NCBI RefSeq assembly: GCF_947623445.1
Contig: NC_135243.1
Span: forward strand, 16,618,501 to 16,682,500
Direction: 5' to 3'
Origin: Clavelina lepadiformis
Lineage: Eukaryota; Chordata; Ascidiacea; Aplousobranchia; Clavelinidae
Length of the DNA stretch: 64,000 bases
A model generated the notes under the pieces. That model saw nothing but the letters and a program-made list of their open reading frames with translations. It had not been told where the DNA came from and did no database searches. Shown here piece by piece: positions 37,892-48,578 of the stretch. The position numbers were made by a program, and so were the translations under genes. Every line of letters starts with the position of its first letter. Position 1 is the first letter of the stretch.

Positions 37892-38496
37892 GGGTAAGAT
37901 GTACCAAACGCACCGATTAGGCTATAGCGGCTATGCTGCTGCCAATTCTTAATTACTCACTGGTCTACAAAAAAAATTTTTTTATGCTTTTTACAAAAAG
38001 AGGACTTATTCTGGTTAATTTTGGTGCGCTGATTCCAAAAATAACCTCAAATTTTTTCTATCACGTCAATGTTTTTCAAAAAATGCAATTCAATATTTTG
38101 ATGGTAAAGGAAATAATTACTATATACTATATAGCATAGAGCTTTACACAAGCCTACATCAATTTTGTAGAAGTACAGTAGAGATGCAAGATGACGCGTT
38201 GCAAGATGCTTGACCTACTAAAAGTCAAAACTAGCTCTACAAGAAAGAGTGTTTTAAAACTGGACGTTATTGCTTAAGCAGAGCGTATTGACTTATTCTT
38301 CATCCCCTTGAGGTGTCAATATAGGCGAATTTCTACTGTAAATAGATCATGCCTAATTATGTGAAGTAGCTTACATATATAGGTGAATCTTTATTTTATA
38401 TTTTTAGATAAGTTTTAAAGTATTCTGCAAACCTGTATTTATACAACCTGTTGCCAATGGCTAGTACTTCTGCTGGACGAAGAAGGTGCAAGCGAC

Positions 38497-39848
38497 GGTT
38501 TGGTGACACTTAATCACGCGACAATTAATCACGCGACGCTTAATCACCGACACATAATCACTAGGACATTTAATCACGCGACATTTTATCACGCGACACA
38601 TAATCACTAGGACATTTAATCACGCGACACATAATCACTAGGACATTTAATCACGCGACATTTAATCACACATTTACAATATTTTTTTACATTTACAATT
38701 TACAGCAATGTTATGCATGGGAAATGTAAGCAACTGCACGAAGATAGACTAAAATCTCGCTTGACAGATAACGGTCAGCTGTGTTTTGCACGCGCAGTTT
38801 CAGTGCCTTGTACAGCAGTGGGGATCATTGTTTTAATTGCATCAAGGATGCGATCGTACGTTGCTCGCGTTTTATTTTGAACGAGGCAGTAAACTGCTGC
38901 AGGAATAAGACCGGCCGGGAACAAGTTCAAAATGTACTGTGTATAGTTGAAAGAACAAAGACGGTACAACCTTGAACGTTCCATCAGCTAGCCACAATTT
39001 CGCTCTGGCCAAACCGTCTAGCAGATCCCTGCTGCCAAGAAGAATCAGACGATTGTTTCCAGGTCCAGAGTCGTGCAAAATCATGCGCTGGAATGTTTCT
39101 GGTATTGTGAAATTAGTATCCATCGGAGACTGTAGAGCGGCCGTACAGTGTGCAGTCAGCATATCGCGACGTTTTCTCTGCAAGGTCCGCTTCAAAGATT
39201 GCTTTTTTGGCAGCGCCATGAGTACACCTGGTTCCAAGTCTCTGCTTACAGACCCGATGACGTTGCTTGTACTGGCTGACAGTTCACCCATATTCACCTT
39301 CATTTGACTGATAGCCTGTCTTGCCAAAGCCGTGATAGTAAATTGTAAACCGGTCGTGATAGTAAATTGTAATAATTCATTCATTGGCATTGTTCCAGAG
39401 TTCCAAAATCGACGCTCTGACACAGTTTCAAGTAGCATTGTATTTTACGGTGTAACGTTTTGATGGTACTTTGGTCAAGAGCTTCGGTGACAATACAGTA
39501 GAATAATGTTAGATATTACATAGGTTATACTTTCGGACAATGTAACAATTAGACTTTATGAAGCTGGTGTTGATTTAAAGAAACAACGGAGTCAAAACAA
39601 TTGTCGGGGAGTTCTAAAAGAAAGACCAAGGAAGCCTTTGGCAGTCGCATCCAAGTGATTATGTGTCGCGTGATTAAATGTCGCGTGATTAAGTATCCAA
39701 GTCGCGTGATTAAATGTCCTAGTGATTATGTGTCGCGTGATTAAATGTCCTAGTGATTATGTGTCGCGTGACTAAATGTCCTAGTGATTATGTGTCGGTG
39801 ATTAAGCGTCGCGTGATTAAGTGTCACGTGATTAAGTGTCGGTACACC
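38497..39848 (-). mobile_element. MULE-type DNA transposon with tandem-repeat arms (9-bp duplication)
   Basis: The flanks are GCAAGCGAC at 38488-38496 and 39849-39857, an exact 9-bp duplication as usual for Mutator-like elements. The ends are GGTTTGGTGACACTTAATC and, reverse strand, GGTGTACCGACACTTAATC. Both arms (38497-38670 and 39654-39848) are arrays of short units such as TTAATCACGCGACA and CATAATCACTAGGA in opposite orientation. The element is 1352 bp and contains a broken transposase. Confidence 0.93.
38775..39438 (-). pseudogene. MULE transposase fragment, frameshifted and truncated
   Basis: From ATG 39436-39438 a frame of 188 codons runs to 38872. It has LWLADGTFKVVPSLFFQLYT, the start of the MULE domain with its first catalytic Asp. 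After FELVPG a one-base slip near 38910 moves the reading to the frame giving LIPAAVYCLVQNKTRATYDR and DAIKTMIP, the usual continuation. The remaining DDE core is absent, so the element could move only with help from another copy. A short internal duplication (LQFTITTGLQFTIT) is near 39345. Confidence 0.82.
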
Positions 39849-41238
39849 GCAAGCGACACCCAGATGTTTTCTGCTATATTTGTGGATGCTTTACTGCTCC
39901 AAAGCAAAAACAAAACATCACAGATTTTGTGAAAAAGGCTTACTTAGCATACTTCGGTATCAAACTAGGTGATCAAGACAAGTCCTGGGCACCTCACAAG
40001 GTGTGTAGGGCAGGTGTCGAAAATCTGAGACAATGGGCCAAGGGCAAACGAAAGAGTTTGAGCTTTGGCATTCCAATGATATGGAGAGAGCCAGCAAACC
40101 ATGTCAACGACTGTTATTTCTGCATTGTAAATACAGCTGGATTTAGCTCTAAAAATAAATCCAAAATCAGCTATCCTAATATTCCATCAGCCCTGAGACC
40201 TGTGCCTCATTCTGACAGCATCCCTGTACCAAAATTTACGTCTTTAACTCAATCATTAAGTGAGACAGATAGCTGCACATCAGATGACAGTTGTATTAAG
40301 ACTGATCACTATTCCTCATCTTCAGACCAAGAGAAGCTTCCGATATTAATCAAGCAGGGTTTTTTAAATGACTTAGTGCGTGATTTGGATTTGCCAAAAG
40401 CTTCTGCAGAGCTTTTAGGATCCAGGCTACATCACAACAATCTACTAGCTCCTGAAACCACATATTCATTCTACAGACGAAGAGAGGAAGGTTTGGTTCC
40501 GTACTTCAGCATGGAAGATGCCTTTGTGTTTTGTCATGACGTAGGTGGCCTCTTACATGCAATGGGTTGTGTGTACAATCCAAAGAAATGGCGTCTATTC
40601 ATAGATAGCTCCAAGGCTAGTTTAAAGTGTGTACTGTTGCACAATGGAAACAAGTATGCCTCTGTACCAATTGGTCATTCAGTACATCTCAAAGAAACGT
40701 ATGAAAATATGAAAATCTTAATAACTAAATGCAAATATTTTGAGCACAACTGGCTAATATGTGGTGACTTGAAAGTTTTGGGTATGCTACTTGGCCAACA
40801 AGGTGGCTACACTAAGTATCCATGCTTTTTATGTCTATGGGATAGTAGAGCTAAAACGGAACATTGGGAACAAGACCAATGGCCTGAGAGAAAAGAATTT
40901 ACTCCTGGAGGAAAAAACATCCTTAACCAAGCATTAGTAGACCCAAGCAAAGTATTACTACCACCTCTTCACATTAAGCTGGGGCTAATGAAGCAATATG
41001 TGAAAAGCCTGGATAAACATGGGGCATGTTTTGGGTATATTTGCCAAACATTTTCTGCCTTGAGCAATGAAAAGTTGAAAGCAGGAATATTTGATGGACC
41101 AAAAATAAGACAGCTAATGAAAGATAAGAAATTTATCAAAACCATGAATCAAGATGAAAAAGAAGGTTGGGCGGCTTTTAGCCAGGTTGTGAGCAACTTT
41201 CTGGGTAATACCAAATCACCTGATTACAAAGAACTTGT

Positions 41239-41660
41239 AATGAAAAGTGGTGTATGGTACCTTAACCTGTAAGGTTTGCCCACTTCACTACAAAGTCTGT
41301 TTACTTGTGTATATCTTAACAGTGAACTTTGATAGACTTCAGCAATAATAACACAGGAATGACAACTGTATAATCTGATTACATTGAAGCTTCTTTGAAC
41401 GAATACATTTAGATAGAACATTGGGACAGCTACATAATAAAGTCGACCACTTTCTAGGGTTGACTTAGTAGACTGTAACGCATTGAACAACTATGAATAA
41501 TAACACACACAATATAGGCATGCACGACATTTTTGTCACCACTTAATACGATAAGCAGAGAGTAATCGATTACGTAACGCAATGCTTTGCTTTGCCGATT
41601 TCCGTAAACAAGTATTCTATGCGGCATTCGATTTGCAAGCAATTTTATAATATCATCACA
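41239..41660. mobile_element. 422-bp insertion of unknown type (AACTTGT duplication)
   Basis: AACTTGT is at 41232-41238 and 41661-41667. Cutting out one copy plus 41239-41660 joins DYKELV to NRLLCSFQKLGC in frame. No inverted ends, poly(A) or coding sequence is visible. It is not an intron: there is no AG at the right edge. Confidence 0.7.
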
Positions 41661-42176
41661 AACTTGTCAACCGCTTGCTTTGCTCGTTTCAAAAACTTGG
41701 CTGCAACATGAGTGTAAAAGTGCACTTTCTGCATAGTCATTTGGACTACTTTCCAGAAAATTTAGGATCTACCAGTGAAGAACAAGGTGAACGTTTCCAC
41801 CAAGATATCAAAATCATGGAAAAAAGATATCAAGGTCGGTGGAATGTTAGTATGATGGCCGATTACTGTTGGTGTCTTATGAGAGATGAAGAAACATATA
41901 AACATTCTCGAAAGTCAAAAAAGAGAAAGCTTCTTCCATAAAATAATATTAATTTCAGTGTTGTGACCTTTATGCAGATATGTGCTGTTATTAATTTTTT
42001 TTGCTTTTTACGCCGAGGCATATTTACATATTGTCAATAATGCTATTTATTTGCTCTTACTGTCAAAATATTGAATTGTGTTTTGTGAAAAAAATTGACG
42101 TGATAGAAAAAATCTGATGTTATTTTTGGAATCAGCGCCGCCAAATTAACCAAAAACACTTGTTACTTGTAACTCA

Positions 42177-45137
42177 GCAAAATTGATGCAGACTGGTGAA
42201 ATTAAAGGTTCTTAAATAACTGGGCAAAGAACGCGAGTGTACTCTTTTCCATTGATTAATCATGCTGTTGTTAACTGACTTCTTTTCTGCTATTATGCGG
42301 TCATATGCTTTTCTTATTTTACCACCAGCCAACTCGTTTGGCTTTAAGTGGTATTTCTTTATAATTTCTATTATGCTTTCATAAAACGGAGAACGTTTTT
42401 GCGCGTGTGGCAGATTGTTTAATCTTATTACTCCCAGAATGTCTGTCATCGCAAGGCCAATTTGATATTCTACATAGCAGTCATTTGTAGAGAGAGGTTC
42501 GTTAAATATCCTTGCGCGGCAGTAATTCTTTATTGCTCTTACATACATAAGATCAGCGTGTATTTCGAAATTGGGGATTCTATGTCCTCCCTGTACCTTC
42601 GGTTGCTGCAGTTCGTTAATCGTTATATGAGTGTTGTTGCCAACAACATATCTTGTTATTTGGTCGTTGATTATTTTTATTTCACACCGTGAGGCGGGGT
42701 AGGTTTGGGCCGCGAAATTGGTTATTGGTAAAAGCTTAGCTTTTATGAGGGTCTCCTTGGCGTCGTAGGAGGCATACGCTTGATTAATGATTTTTATTTC
42801 ATCTTTAATTCTGTCAACGGTATTTTTCCAGTATTGTGTTACATTTATGTTACCTATTTTTGCGCCCAGCAGGTCAAGTGATTTAACATTCCATTCTATT
42901 TCCGTAAGGGGGTAGGGTGGTATGGGGTTGTTTATCGTTAAGCCTCGCGTTTTTTACTTGTTAAGATGTAGGCCTGATGCCTCAGCAAAATTTTGGATAA
43001 GCGCCAGGGTCGCATCGACTGAGTGATGGTCATTAAGTGTCAGCGTGATGTCGTCGGCGTAACAGACGGTTTTTATTTCTCGTCTTCCCTTTAATTGTAG
43101 ACCTTTAATTTCGTTTTTAGACTTGATTTTAGCAATTAGGGGCTCGGTTGCGATTAAAAAAAGATATAGGCTCAGAGGGTCCCCTTGTCTGATCCCACTT
43201 TTTAGTTTGAAAGCCGGCGATTGGAATTCCATTTACCATTACATTGATTGAAACATTGGTATACCTGTTTTTCACTATTTGTAAGAAACTACTTGGGAAA
43301 CACATTCGGTCTAATACTTTTAAAAGCCATCTGTGATCGATGGAATCAAAAGCCTTCTTAAAATCTAGTGAAACTAGGTAGCCCTTTTGTCCCTTACCTA
43401 GGTTGTGGTCATAGATATCTCTTAACAGCACCGTTGCGTCACCAATGTTCTTTCCTGCGGTGGCGAATTGGGTTTTGTCTATTAAAAACGGTATAAGCTC
43501 CTTTATTCTATTCGCCAGAATTTTGGTGTATATTTTGTAGTCTAAATTAAGAAGTGTTATGGGGCGGTAGTTATTTAAGTCAGCGTCGTCGCCTTTTTTA
43601 TGTATTAAGGTTATAACTCCTTTCTTGATTTCGCCTGGGATATTTTCCTTTTCAAACCAATACTGGAAAACTTCGCGAAGTTCTGTTTTAATAATTGGTA
43701 AGCATCGTTTGCAAAACTCTGCGCTGATACCGTCAGGTCCTGGCGATTTCCCATTGGCAAGAGATTTTACAACGTTATCTATTTCTTCGTCGTTTGGCGT
43801 GCGCCTTAGGATTTCTACATGTTCCGCATTTACAGCACAATCCACCTCTCTGAGAAAGGTGGTTTGTGTATGTGTGTTGGTTTCTTTCTCGTTGTACAGG
43901 TTCGAGTAAAAAGATCTTACCGTCTCTAGCATTTCATTGGGATTTGAGGTTGGCAAATGATACTTGCCATAAATTCGTTTATGAAGGTTTTCCTCTGTTG
44001 TTTTTTATAGTTTGCAAAAAACTCCCTCGATCCTATCTTACCGCAATCTTTTCTATTTTTGGACATTTTGCTTAAAATGTCCTGTTTCTTGTAGTTGCGC
44101 AGGTTACGTTTTGCTGTTAAATAATCTTCGTAAGTGCATTGGTTTGCATTCAAAAGGAGGACTGTTTGCTTATATTCATTGGTTAAAACTAATTCGGTTC
44201 GTTTTAATTTTGCATTTCGTTGCCTAGACCATTTTGAAATTAAATTCTTTAGTCTACTTTTTATTGCTATCCACCATGTGTTGGTGTCCTGATAAATAGT
44301 GGTTTTTAACGTTTTCCACTGCAGCCATTTAAGGGTTAGTTCATTCAAAAAAAGGTCGTTGCTGTAAATTTGGACATTGTTTTTCCATATTCCCCTCCCT
44401 CTTGGTATTGGGGCAGTAATATTTAAGGAGATGGTTACTTTTTGGTGGTCTGATAGGTGCGTCATTTCTTGCTCAAACTCTGTGGCTCTGATATTGCTAG
44501 ATAAATAAAACCTATCGAGGCGCGATTTTGTTTTACCATCTTGCCACGTGAAGTTTTTTGCGTTGCCATTTAACAATCTGAAATGGTCAGAGAGGCCGTG
44601 GATGTTGCATAGATTTTCCAATTCGGTTGGTTTTCTACGTGGTTTACTTGGGGGTTCTCTATCAATTACTGGATCGTCTACTACATTAAAATCACCTGCC
44701 AAAATAGTGGCTTCTTTTCCTACGATGTATTGGTGGACTGTCTCGAAAAAACGGTCGTTCTCTTTTGTGTCATGTGACCTTACGTTGGGCGCATATACAT
44801 TTACTATTTTAAAATCTTGATCATACATTGTTACAATTGCAGTGATTAGGCGGCCTTCAAGGTCTCTTTCGACAGTTTTAAAACTTATTGCGTAATGATT
44901 AAGCAAAATCGCAACGCCTTTAGAAGGTAGTTTCTTTTTTGGTGCGGAATTAAAAACAGCTCGATCTGTATGCCATTCGTTTTGCCATTTGGCTTCGTTA
45001 TGGGGTTCGCATTTAGTCTCTTGTAACAGAAATATGTGGGCCTTATCTTTCTTCAACGTGCTAAAAAGCTCTGCGCGTTTTGCCTTGTCATTTAACCGAT
45101 GGCAATTAAGAGTGCAAATTTTAAGGTAACAAGTCAT
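42177..45137 (-). pseudogene. LINE ORF2: endonuclease and reverse transcriptase, broken
   Basis: The endonuclease (45137 to about 43960) has LKICTLNCHRLNDKAKR, FLLQETKC, VNVYAPN, ILAGDFNVV, RLDRFYLSS and LSDHQKV, the usual APE metal and catalytic stretches. A frameshift near 43950 leads to the RT frame (43956-43129): NGKSPGPDGISAEF, LIHKKGDDADLNNYRPITLL and YLVSLDFKKAFDSIDHRWLL. A second slip near 43200 leads to SGIRQGDPLSLYLFLIATEP and CYADDITLTL, the YADD active site. An in-frame TAA follows at 42954-42956, after which the same frame stays open through YWKNTVDRIKDE and MYVRAIKNYCRA to the transposon at 42176. The three faults are light, so inactivation looks fairly recent. Confidence 0.9.
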
Positions 45138-45580
45138 TGTTTTACAAGAGAAAGGGACTGGTTTGATAAAAAAACAACGTACGTTCTACTGATAAAGAAA
45201 ATACCAGAAAAGGTATTAACGACCAAATTTGTGTGTACATCTCCTTGCGCTGTTGCGTGCAAAACACCATCAATTTCGTTTAGCTTTTCAGCAAGTTTTA
45301 TGGCGACTGACTTGTTTACACAGGTAATTTCGACGTTTCTACCTGGTCTCTGAACTAATCCCTCAATGAAGTGGAATGGGATATTCGTTTCCTTGAGAAT
45401 ATCATAAATTTCAGCCCTTCGTTTGGGTTGCGTTAGTTTTACAGAAACTTCTCTCTCTCTGCAGTAGTTCTTGGGTAATTCAAATTTCCAATGGTTGTTC
45501 AGACTTACTCTGTCTGCATAGGTTAACCCTTTAGAGGAGGTTTGATCCCCCATGCCGACGTAGGGCAGAGTAATAACCAC
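45134..45580 (-). pseudogene. LINE ORF1 (gag-like), probably truncated
   Basis: Text such as GLTYADRVSLNNHWKFELPK and GLVQRPGRNVEITCVNKSVA resembles the ORF1 RNA-binding part of Tx1-like LINEs. Only about 140 residues remain and no CCHC knuckles are seen, so there is an internal deletion or shift near 45240. Its TGA (45134-45136) overlaps the ORF2 ATG (45135-45137) as ATGA. That is an arrangement used for reinitiation in some LINEs, but it may be accidental here because the ORF1 end looks shifted. Confidence 0.6.
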
Positions 45581-45600
45581 CTTTCAGCAGAGCTGCAGCT

Positions 45601-47207
45601 AAGGCTATATCTGTTTGAAGTACTGAAGTTGTTCTGAAGTTCTCCTTGAATACACCTTTAACAGGGTCTAAAGTAATAACTGAAATAAACAACGGGTTGA
45701 TCGGCAAAAGTAGTAGCTCAGATTGACTGACCTTATTCAAATAGAATGTATTTAGTGGCAGCTGCACACACGAGATAAATTTCAAACAAACTTTCTGCAC
45801 ACTTGAATAAATGGCGATTTAATTGTAAAATGCGACTTTGCGTTTGTGGTACCTAGTAAAACGAGACGTCACAATGCTTTGCATAAAACACAAAGGACAT
45901 AATCATAGTAGAGAAAAAGTTCAAAGCAAACTTTGCAAAATGTTGAGACTCATCGAAGTGTGACGAATTAGCATAGTTGGTTTCATACAATCAGCCATAA
46001 TGATTGGCCGAATTTCCAATAACAGTTTTAACTGAGCACATACTAAAATTTTTTCGGGATGTCACCAATTGCAGCATGCTATTTTTGAGTAGCCCCCTGC
46101 AATTGGTGGCGTCATGTACTGCTGGTGATCATTAGTTTGAAGAGGCAGGGGCGTCATCTTAAGAACAGCTGTTATTGTTGTACAGCAGCCTGCTGTTTTC
46201 AAATAATACCCTGCTTTTGACTGTTTACCGCTCAGTAAATGACATTTTGCTATTCATGACGTGATGAACAGCAGAATGTCATTGCTTGAGTAGCCCCCTG
46301 CTGTTAGCGGTTGCTGCTGAAAACTGGTCTGCTTCCTGTTTGTTTATATCAATTATATTTATCAAGGGTATCAAGACGTGGACATAAGTTATGCTATCCT
46401 CACTCATACAACCAATCTTTAACTTGGAAGACACTGTTTCCAATGTTTTCCAAGTTGTGTTGTTATAATCATATTTGTGACGTTTACCACGCTATTACAT
46501 AACGTCATATTTGCCATAAGTCAATCACAGTTCACGGTATAATTACAGACTTACCGAAATGTAGTTGATTGACAGTCGGTTCCGCGAGCTTACCTCTGCT
46601 TGCACTTTTGAACTTATTGCATTTTGATGACTTCTGTGTGCTTATTAGTAAACATGTTTAGCTGTACGATTGACCTCGTATTAACAGCAGTGTTAAGATA
46701 AAAAAGATAGACATTGTTGATTGACATATTGTTTCCTGTATTGAAAAACGCTTTGCTCTTCAAGTTGAATTCTCTTTCTTTATTATCTTTTTCATGGTAT
46801 AAATGTACCATGCATGCTATGTATTAGTCGGGTTATTTAGGATTGGTATTAGAAAAATTGATGTCGTTGTCTAACATCAGTTCTTCAATGTTCACTTTAG
46901 AAATTTAAAGTCCTATTGATGAGTCGATATAGATTGTAATAACTCTGTGATTTAAATCCTTTAAGTCAAAATGAAATGTAGTGTGATGCGCCTTTATTGT
47001 TAAATAATTCTTAGAACCTTTCTGTAAAATAATAATATTGTTGTAACTTTTGTTTGTTTGTTTGAAGTAATAATGCAGAATATTAAAATCGATATTAATC
47101 AGATTCTCAGCGTTTAAAATTATAAAAACTATTCAACTGAAGTTTAGGAGTTTCTAGACAGAATTCGCAACCTTGTAATCATTCTTAAGAGTCAGATAGC
47201 AACATAT
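45601..47207. other. Intergenic region; paired hairpins near 46.1-46.3 kb
   Basis: No gene recognised. Two inverted repeats share a loop: 46061-46074 pairs with 46097-46110 (GTCACCAATTGCAG with CTGCAATTGGTGGC), and 46267-46274 pairs with 46298-46305 (AACAGCAG with CTGCTGTT). Both loops end in TTGAGTAGCCCC. Their role is unknown. Confidence 0.45.
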
Positions 47208-47214
47208 ATTAATT

Positions 47215-47629
47215 TAGGGTTACCATATTTTCGTGGCCTAAAATCCGGACACTCTTTAGTGCCCACTAGCGGTTTTAAAAAATGAGGTATGAACACATTG
47301 TCTGTCAATATGACGTCACAGTAGCAATGCTTTGCCTATCCATTGTATACCGGAGTGGATTTTTGAACATAGTGTCGTGAATTCACTAGGCTATTGGGCT
47401 ATTTCTGATTTGATCTCTAGGCTAGGCCGCTAGGGTCTAGGTCAGACTCGTCGCGTGCCACGTGTTGGACACCTCTGATTTACAGGATTATTCCCGCAAT
47501 TCTAATCCCCCAAAACGCCCATCATAAAATTCCGGACATTTGAGCATTTTTTTAAATTCCTCCCGGACGCAAAATTTAACCCTACATTCCGGACATGTCT
47601 GGAATTTTCCGGACGGTATGGCAACCCTA
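47215..47629. mobile_element. MITE with TAGGGTTRCCATA ends
   Basis: The left end is TAGGGTTACCATATTTTCG; the right end, reverse strand, is TAGGGTTGCCATACCGTCC. ATTAATT flanks both sides (47208-47214, 47630-47636), a 7-bp or slightly eroded 8-bp duplication. Repeated TCCGGACA words lie near both ends. The tips resemble the MITE at 21749-22481, suggesting one family. A lone fragment GGTTAGCATGGCAACCCTG is near 48114. Confidence 0.8.
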
Positions 47630-47639
47630 ATTAATTACC

Positions 47640-48578
47640 ATAATTTGGCAGTTATTGTATTGTAAAAACAAAACAGCAACCGCCAAACTATATGTATTTA
47701 AATAAAAGAAACATAGGCCTAGACAGTTCAATGCAATATTCTTTGCTAAAAATCAATGTACATTTCTTTCTCAGAAAAAATCCACATCAGCCGCTCACTT
47801 TGTTGAAAAACTGACCTGCTACTGAACACGTTACGAAAAGCAGCCTTTTTGTTAATGAGTCAGCAAGCAGTAGCAGCTAGCAAGGCGCTATTGGAAAACA
47901 GAAGGTTGCTATTTGACAATAGCGCCCGCACTTTTGGTTACGACCCTGCTTCCAAAATTCGATGAGAAAGTATGGAAACTTATCAGGCTCACAGGGTTTT
48001 TTGATAAGGTGTTATGTTAGGATAGATAAATTTATAGTTACGTAACAATTATTTTCCGACTCTCTTCCGAACTGACACAGACCTTCAAAATAAGGGCAAA
48101 TCTTAGATATAAGGTTAGCATGGCAACCCTGAATATACCATATCAGACATCAGTCAATATAGGCCTAGGCTACTGACAGCAAAACACTTTGCAATACAAC
48201 CAAGTTAATACTTATTACGAATTAGCAAGGAGGCCCAGGACATTTACTGTTACAATACAATCCTTTTGTTATATATATTGTATATACATAAAGATATAGT
48301 ATATACGGTATTGTTCTTATTTTTCATCATAGATTTACAATGACTGACTAATAATAATATTTAAATTAAATAATTATAATAAATTATAAAAATTAAATAA
48401 TTATATTAGAATTTATAATAAATAATTAAATAATAATAATTTATTAAACTTAACTCATGATTGTGTGACAAGAAGCTTTGTAATCGTAAGTTTCTGCACT
48501 CTTTGGGATGATTGGCATAACTCCTGTTACTGATTTTTTATCTTTGGTTAGGGTGATAGGTGATTAGCTTTGGCTACA
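47640..48578. other. ABHD2 upstream region, AT-rich
   Basis: Contains an AT-only low-complexity block (about 48340-48450, TAATAATAATATTTAAATT type) and short repeats. No gene recognised. The ABHD2 promoter should be in the right part. Confidence 0.4.

Larger units (their letters stand above)
38457..41941 (+). pseudogene. Transposase-like gene of unnamed family, split by two insertions
   Basis: Three parts form one frame: 38457-38496 (ATG, MASTSAGRRRCKR), 39858-41238, and 41668-41941, 564 residues in all. The first break is the MULE with 9-bp duplication, the second a 422-bp insert with 7-bp duplication; removing both restores the frame exactly. Visible features: CYICGC and a second VCRAG, where relatives as I remember them have C-x2-C; GDQDKSWAPHKVC; DCYFC; FCHDVGGLL; WRLFIDSSK; WLICGDLKVLG; YPCFLCLWDS; HSHLDYFPENLG; EEQGERFHQDI; RYQGRWNVSMMADYCW; and a basic tail. 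D in FIDSS, D in CGDLK and E in EEQGERF could form a DDE site (inference). I recall many similar unnamed proteins from cnidarians and arthropods. Its place between inverted repeats supports a transposase role. Confidence 0.8.
37892..42176 (+). mobile_element. Unnamed DNA transposon inserted in the LINE (GCA duplication)
   Basis: Flanks are GCA at 37889-37891 and 42177-42179. The tips GGGTAAGATGTACC (left) and TGAGTTACAAGTAAC (right, reverse strand) are similar but imperfect. A strong internal inverted repeat pairs 38013-38101 with 42063-42151: both read GGTTAATTT...GCGCTGATTCCAAAAATAAC, then TTTTTTCTATCACGTCAAT, then CAATTCAATATTTTGA. Inside is one plus-strand transposase-like gene. Without its two later insertions the element would be about 2.5 kb. 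The exact tip could be off by one or two bases. I do not recognise the superfamily. Confidence 0.82.
42177..45600 (-). mobile_element. Tx1-like non-LTR retrotransposon (LINE), main body
   Basis: On the minus strand this holds ORF1 (45580-45134) and most of ORF2 (45137-42177). The 3' end of ORF2 continues at 37891-37622 beyond a later DNA transposon. The 5' end is not sharply defined; coding text starts near 45580. Domain order (ORF1 with nucleic-acid-binding character, APE-type endonuclease, reverse transcriptase, Cys-rich tail) and sequence style match the Tx1/L1 group. Two frameshifts and one stop make it inactive. Confidence 0.9.

Noticed and set aside
38497-39848. Regularly spaced short repeats resembling a CRISPR array
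   Set aside because: Spacers are not unique, repeats face each other in two arms, the host is an animal, and a 9-bp duplication with MULE text explains them.
39836-39857. Start of the large ORF at 39836 as the true start of the transposase-like gene
   Set aside because: That codon is GTG inside the MULE arm; the real ATG is at 38457 on the other side of the MULE.
41239-41660. 422-bp gap in the transposase gene as an intron
   Set aside because: It starts AATGAA or GTAATG but lacks an AG at the frame-restoring right border; the AACTTGT duplication explains it better.
42174-42548. 124-codon ORF as a separate gene
   Set aside because: It is LINE ORF2 ending only because the DNA transposon tip supplies a stop at 42174-42176.
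48340-48450. AT-only block as a replication origin or matrix-attachment site
   Set aside because: Simple low-complexity sequence; nothing specific supports a function.
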